Below are positions 60,886 to 64,000 of a stretch of 64,000 nt of DNA, one piece after another. The first letter of the stretch is position 1; every line of letters begins with the position of its first letter. Made by a program: the position numbers and the translations under genes. The notes under the pieces were generated by a model that was not told the origin of the DNA, made no database searches, and saw only the letters and a program-made list of their open reading frames with translations. Origin of the DNA: Senimuribacter sp049852125 (lineage in GTDB: Bacteria > Bacillota > Clostridia > Peptostreptococcales > Anaerovoracaceae); the NCBI RefSeq assembly GCF_049852125.1, contig NZ_CP187532.1, forward strand, positions 992,001 to 1,056,000. The letters are read 5' to 3'.

Positions 60886-60959
60886 ATACAGAATCACTGC
60901 GGAGAGAAGACAGGCAGGAAATCATAGTTATAGAAAATGCGTTTTAACTGGAGGAAGAA

Positions 60960-61685
60960 ATGGGCAAAGTTTATTTAATTGCATCCGGAAAGGGCGGGAC
61001 AGGAAAATCCATGTTTGCCGTTAACTTCGGCGCGGCTTTAGCCGGTCGGGGTAAAAGCGTGGTATTGTTGGATATGGATTTAGGACTGCGGAATCTGGAT
61101 CTGTATTTTGGTCTGGAAAATCAGGTGGTATACGATGTGTATGATGTGTTGACCGGCGTATGCCGTATTAAACAGGCCTTGATACGAGATAAACGATTCG
61201 AGAATCTATACATGATGGCAGCGCCTCCATCGAGAGATGATGGAAGTCTGACGCCGCTTCACCTGCAGGTGCTATGTGAGAAATTGAAGAATATTTATGA
61301 TTATGTGATTATTGACGCTCCATCAGGTATCGATGACGGTTTGGTGTTGGCATCTGCCGGTGCGGATATTGCCGTTTTGGTTACAACTCCGGAATATTCG
61401 GCGCTGCGTGATGCAGATACATTAGACCGTGAACTGCTTCAGTTAGGGATAAAAGAACGTTTTGTCGTTTTGAATAAGGTCGTAGCGGAGATGATGAACG
61501 CCGGATATGCGCCGCGTTTACGAGAAATTACCGCAATGCTGCGTCCGCCTTTGGCAGGCATTATACAGTACGATGAAAACATTCAGATTTCCACCAACTT
61601 GGGCGTTCCAATTATTCTTAAACAGGGAACGTATATTGAAGAAAATTTTCAAAGAATCACCGGAAGAATTGTAGACGAGGCATAG
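60960..61685 (+). CDS. MinD-like ATPase
   Basis: A 241-residue deviant-Walker ATPase: GKGGTGKS (residues 10-17), LDMDLGLRNLDL and the IIDAPSGID block identify MinD. It ends at VDEA and lacks the usual basic amphipathic C-terminal membrane helix, so membrane cycling is doubtful. No minC or minE is adjacent. It follows mrdA by 74 bases and ends at a bidirectional terminator. Confidence 0.85.
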   Translation: MGKVYLIASGKGGTGKSMFAVNFGAALAGRGKSVVLLDMDLGLRNLDLYFGLENQVVYDVYDVLTGVCRIKQALIRDKRFENLYMMAAPPSRDDGSLTPLHLQVLCEKLKNIYDYVIIDAPSGIDDGLVLASAGADIAVLVTTPEYSALRDADTLDRELLQLGIKERFVVLNKVVAEMMNAGYAPRLREITAMLRPPLAGIIQYDENIQISTNLGVPIILKQGTYIEENFQRITGRIVDEA

Positions 61686-61715
61686 AACCTTTCAAAAGGA
61701 AGACTCTCTGAAGAT

Positions 61716-61760
61716 AAAAGCCGAAGCATAAAGAAATATCACTAATGCTTCGGCTTTTTT
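61716..61760 (+). terminator. Bidirectional terminator between minD-like gene and rodA
   Basis: Perfect 14-bp stem AAAAGCCGAAGCAT / ATGCTTCGGCTTTT with T-run on both sides. Confidence 0.93.
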
Positions 61761-61777
61761 GTTGTTCATGATACATT

Positions 61778-62881
61778 TTAGAAATTGATACCTTTACTGC
61801 GCATGCCAACGTCTAGTACAAGTCCCAGCGCCAGCATATTGGATATGATGGAAGAACCGCCGGAGCTGAGAAACGGTAAGGTAATACCAGTTACAGGCAT
61901 GAGACCCATGGTCATGGCAATATTTTCAAATATCTGAAAGGTAAACATACCGATGACGCCAACGACGACCAGAGCGCCATAGAAGTCAAGCGCGTCACGG
62001 ACAATGGAGGCCATGCGAATGAGCAGAATCGCAAAAAGGCCGATAACAATCAAACCACCGATCAGACCCAGTTCTTCACCGATAACGGAGAAGATAAAGT
62101 CGGAAGTTTGTACCGGTATGAAATCCAGTTCTTTCTGTGTGCCGTTGAACAGTCCCTTACCGGTGATGCCGCCGGAGCCGATCGCGACTTTTGATTGCCA
62201 TACTTGCCAGTTACCGGAAAGCTCCAGATTATCCGGATGGAGAAAAGCTTCGATTCGCTCCTTTTGATAGTCCGCCATAAAGACGTAAGCTACAGGCACG
62301 GCAGCCAGTACCAGCGCGAAGAACTTGGCAAAGACCTTCAGATCGATGCCGGCAAAGAAGACCATAACGACCCAGATCGCGGCGAAAACCAGCGCGCTTC
62401 CCAGATCCTCCTTTAGAACTATGACAATGATTGGTCCGGCGACAATGCCGGCCTTGATCAGACCTTTAAAATTATACAGCATATCTCTGTTTTCACTGAG
62501 ATAGCCGGCAAGAATCAGGATATACAGAATTTTGACTATCTCTGAGGGTTGTACAGTCGTGATACCTACGTTAATCCATGAGCGAGCGCCGAATTGTTCT
62601 ACACCCAGTCCGGGTACGTATACCAAAAGGAGAAGAACCAAAGAAAGGATATACAGATATTTCTCCATACCGAAGAACATAGTATAATTAAATCGCAGCA
62701 TAACGCAGATGGCGATCAGACCGATGAAGTAGGCCGCAATCTGTACGATGACCTCACGGCTGAGGAAACCGGTGGCGATTTGCGTGCTTCCGATCATGAG
62801 AATACTGATTCCGGCAAGGAGTACGGCTATTATTATGATGATTTTATCGATGTTTTTAAGTAAATTTGAAAAATTGTTCAT
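61778..62881 (-). CDS. rodA: RodA/FtsW-family peptidoglycan polymerase
   Basis: A 367-residue SEDS protein with about ten hydrophobic helices. Marks are GARSWINVG, PSEIVKILYILILAGYLS, KEDLGSALVF, and the C-terminal PFLSSGGSS. It is convergent to the mre operon and probably partners PBP2. RodA is favoured over FtsW by context. Confidence 0.93.
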   Translation of the reverse strand: MNNFSNLLKNIDKIIIIIAVLLAGISILMIGSTQIATGFLSREVIVQIAAYFIGLIAICVMLRFNYTMFFGMEKYLYILSLVLLLLVYVPGLGVEQFGARSWINVGITTVQPSEIVKILYILILAGYLSENRDMLYNFKGLIKAGIVAGPIIVIVLKEDLGSALVFAAIWVVMVFFAGIDLKVFAKFFALVLAAVPVAYVFMADYQKERIEAFLHPDNLELSGNWQVWQSKVAIGSGGITGKGLFNGTQKELDFIPVQTSDFIFSVIGEELGLIGGLIVIGLFAILLIRMASIVRDALDFYGALVVVGVIGMFTFQIFENIAMTMGLMPVTGITLPFLSSGGSSIISNMLALGLVLDVGMRSKGINF

Positions 62882-62899
62882 AGTTTTCCCCTCTTGTTC

Positions 62900-62929
62900 T
62901 TGACATAATGTCGACTACAACATTATAAT
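62900..62929 (+). promoter_or_regulatory. Promoter of rny
   Basis: TTGACA (62900-62905), 18 bases, TATAAT (62924-62929). It overlaps the start region of rodA's leader. A roughly 150-base 5' leader follows, holding a CTGCTTT-GAA-AAGCAG hairpin and no gene. Confidence 0.8.
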
Positions 62930-63081
62930 ATATGTTGTGCGAATATAGCAAGATTTAATTCCGTAATGCAATTTTTTTTTATTAGAAATTACCTTAAAGA
63001 TATAAGACTTGATAAGGTTTCTGCTTTGAAAAGCAGGACAAGGCATAACAGGAACAATTTAATAGAAAAGGAGGTGCTTTA

Positions 63082-64000
63082 ATGTCTCCATTGATTTGGA
63101 TTATGATTTGTATAGTACTTTTAGCCATGGGGCTATTGGTCGGATATATTTTGCGTAAGAACATCGGAGAGAAGGCGATCGGCAGCGCCGAACAAAAGGC
63201 CAGAAATCTGATTTTGGATGCAGAGAATAGATCCGAAACTATCAAGAAGGAAATTACATTAGAAGCAAAAGAAGAAGCGCATCGCATGCGCACCGATGCC
63301 GAGAGGGAGGTCAGAGAAAGAAGGGCGGAAGTTCAGCGCTCTGAAAGACGTTTGATTCAGAAAGAGGAGTCTCTCGACAGAAAACTGGAAAACATCGAAA
63401 GAAAAGAAGAAAGCATTACAAAGCACGAACACGAAATCTTGGAAAAGAAAAAAGAGCTGGATGGTTTTCTGGCAAGACAGATCGAAGAACTGGAGAAAAT
63501 CTCCGGTTTGACCGTTGATCAGGCAAAAGCGCTTTTGCTTGATGAGATTGAGAAGGATGTCAGACACGATGCGTCAGTTATGATCAAGGATATTGAATCC
63601 AAGGCGAAAGAAGACGCGGATAAGCGGGCAAAAGAGATCATTACAGGGGCAATTCAGAGATGTGCGGCAGATCACGTAGCTGAAAGCACTGTATCAGTTG
63701 TCGCGCTCCCTAACGATGAAATGAAGGGGAGAATTATCGGCCGCGAAGGCAGAAATATCAGAGCGATCGAAACCTTAACCGGTGTAGATTTGATCATCGA
63801 TGATACGCCGGAAGCCGTGATTATTTCCGGTTTTGATCCTGTAAGGAGAGAAATCGCGAGAATCGCGCTGGAAAAACTTATCGTAGATGGCAGAATTCAT
63901 CCTGCGAGAATTGAAGAAATGGTAGAGAAAGCTGAGAAGGAAGTGAACTCTATCATCAAAGAAGAAGGTGAGCAGGCTACTTTCGAGGTGGGAATTCACA
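63082..64000 (+). CDS. rny: Ribonuclease Y, N-terminal part (runs off the window)
   Basis: The first 306 residues of the mRNA-decay endonuclease. One N-terminal membrane anchor (residues 5-25), a long charged coiled coil (about 30-200), then the KH domain with GRIIGREGRNIRAIE. The catalytic HD domain lies beyond the edge. AAAGGAGGTG precedes the ATG. Confidence 0.96.
   Translation, partial: MSPLIWIMICIVLLAMGLLVGYILRKNIGEKAIGSAEQKARNLILDAENRSETIKKEITLEAKEEAHRMRTDAEREVRERRAEVQRSERRLIQKEESLDRKLENIERKEESITKHEHEILEKKKELDGFLARQIEELEKISGLTVDQAKALLLDEIEKDVRHDASVMIKDIESKAKEDADKRAKEIITGAIQRCAADHVAESTVSVVALPNDEMKGRIIGREGRNIRAIETLTGVDLIIDDTPEAVIISGFDPVRREIARIALEKLIVDGRIHPARIEEMVEKAEKEVNSIIKEEGEQATFEVGIH

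Overview
The window reads as an ordinary chromosomal segment of an anaerobic, spore-forming Clostridia-type Firmicute. Supporting signs are spoIIGA-sigE-sigG, a sigK gene, ylmC-nrdR, RNase Y, mreBCD, and strong AGGAGG ribosome sites. A strictly anaerobic amino-acid or organic-acid fermenter is likely, because a true 4-hydroxybutyryl-CoA dehydratase-type enzyme and a beta-keto acid cleavage enzyme (BKACE) are present. An Anaerovoracaceae / Eubacteriales family XIII-like origin is a guess.

Layout. 1-4.6 kb: the end of an unidentified gene, a small protein, an MFS carrier, a thiolase and an NCS2 permease. 4.8-6.3 kb: an AT-rich island with an ABC-type ATPase and a small PD-(D/E)XK-like protein, a plausible defence pair. 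6.4-13.0 kb: a sigma-54 activator (minus strand) facing BKACE, then a cyclase-family hydrolase, a hydroxyacyl-CoA dehydrogenase and a 4-hydroxybutyryl-CoA dehydratase-like enzyme. Two clear -24/-12 promoters and a shared GTTGC-N6-GCAAC element make this one regulon. 13.0-15.4 kb: spoIIGA-sigE-sigG behind a spoIIG-like promoter. 15.43-15.68 kb: a 125-bp exact tandem duplication. 15.7-21.5 kb: PucR regulator, NCS1 permease, DUF917 protein, hydantoin racemase and M20 peptidase. 21.6-29.6 kb: coaBC, an ArsP_2-like exporter with a Fur-family regulator, a CorC/HlyC membrane protein, an XRE regulator, a radical SAM protein, and a NifU-like/GGGtGRT pair. 29.7-33.6 kb: a YtrA-type GntR/ABC operon on the minus strand. 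34.7-41.6 kb: a his operon (Z, G, C, B, H, A, F, IE, PHP phosphatase) without hisD. 41.7-46.5 kb: a BMP-type nucleoside ABC importer. 46.7-49.8 kb: a trigger-factor-like lipoprotein, a glycine riboswitch driving an AGCS symporter, and ylmC. 50-54.6 kb: nrdR, cmk, a DUF1015 gene, a class B PBP and sigK. 54.7-64 kb: a DUF1540 protein, radC, mreBCD, a large PBP2, a minD-like gene, rodA, and the 5' part of rny.

The most interesting parts are the sigma-54 catabolic regulon with unknown substrate, the ATPase-nuclease pair, the uncharacterised NifU-like/GGGtGRT pair, and sigK, which has no pro-sequence and a hairpin covering its ribosome site. All assignments come from reading motifs in the sequence; no database search was run.
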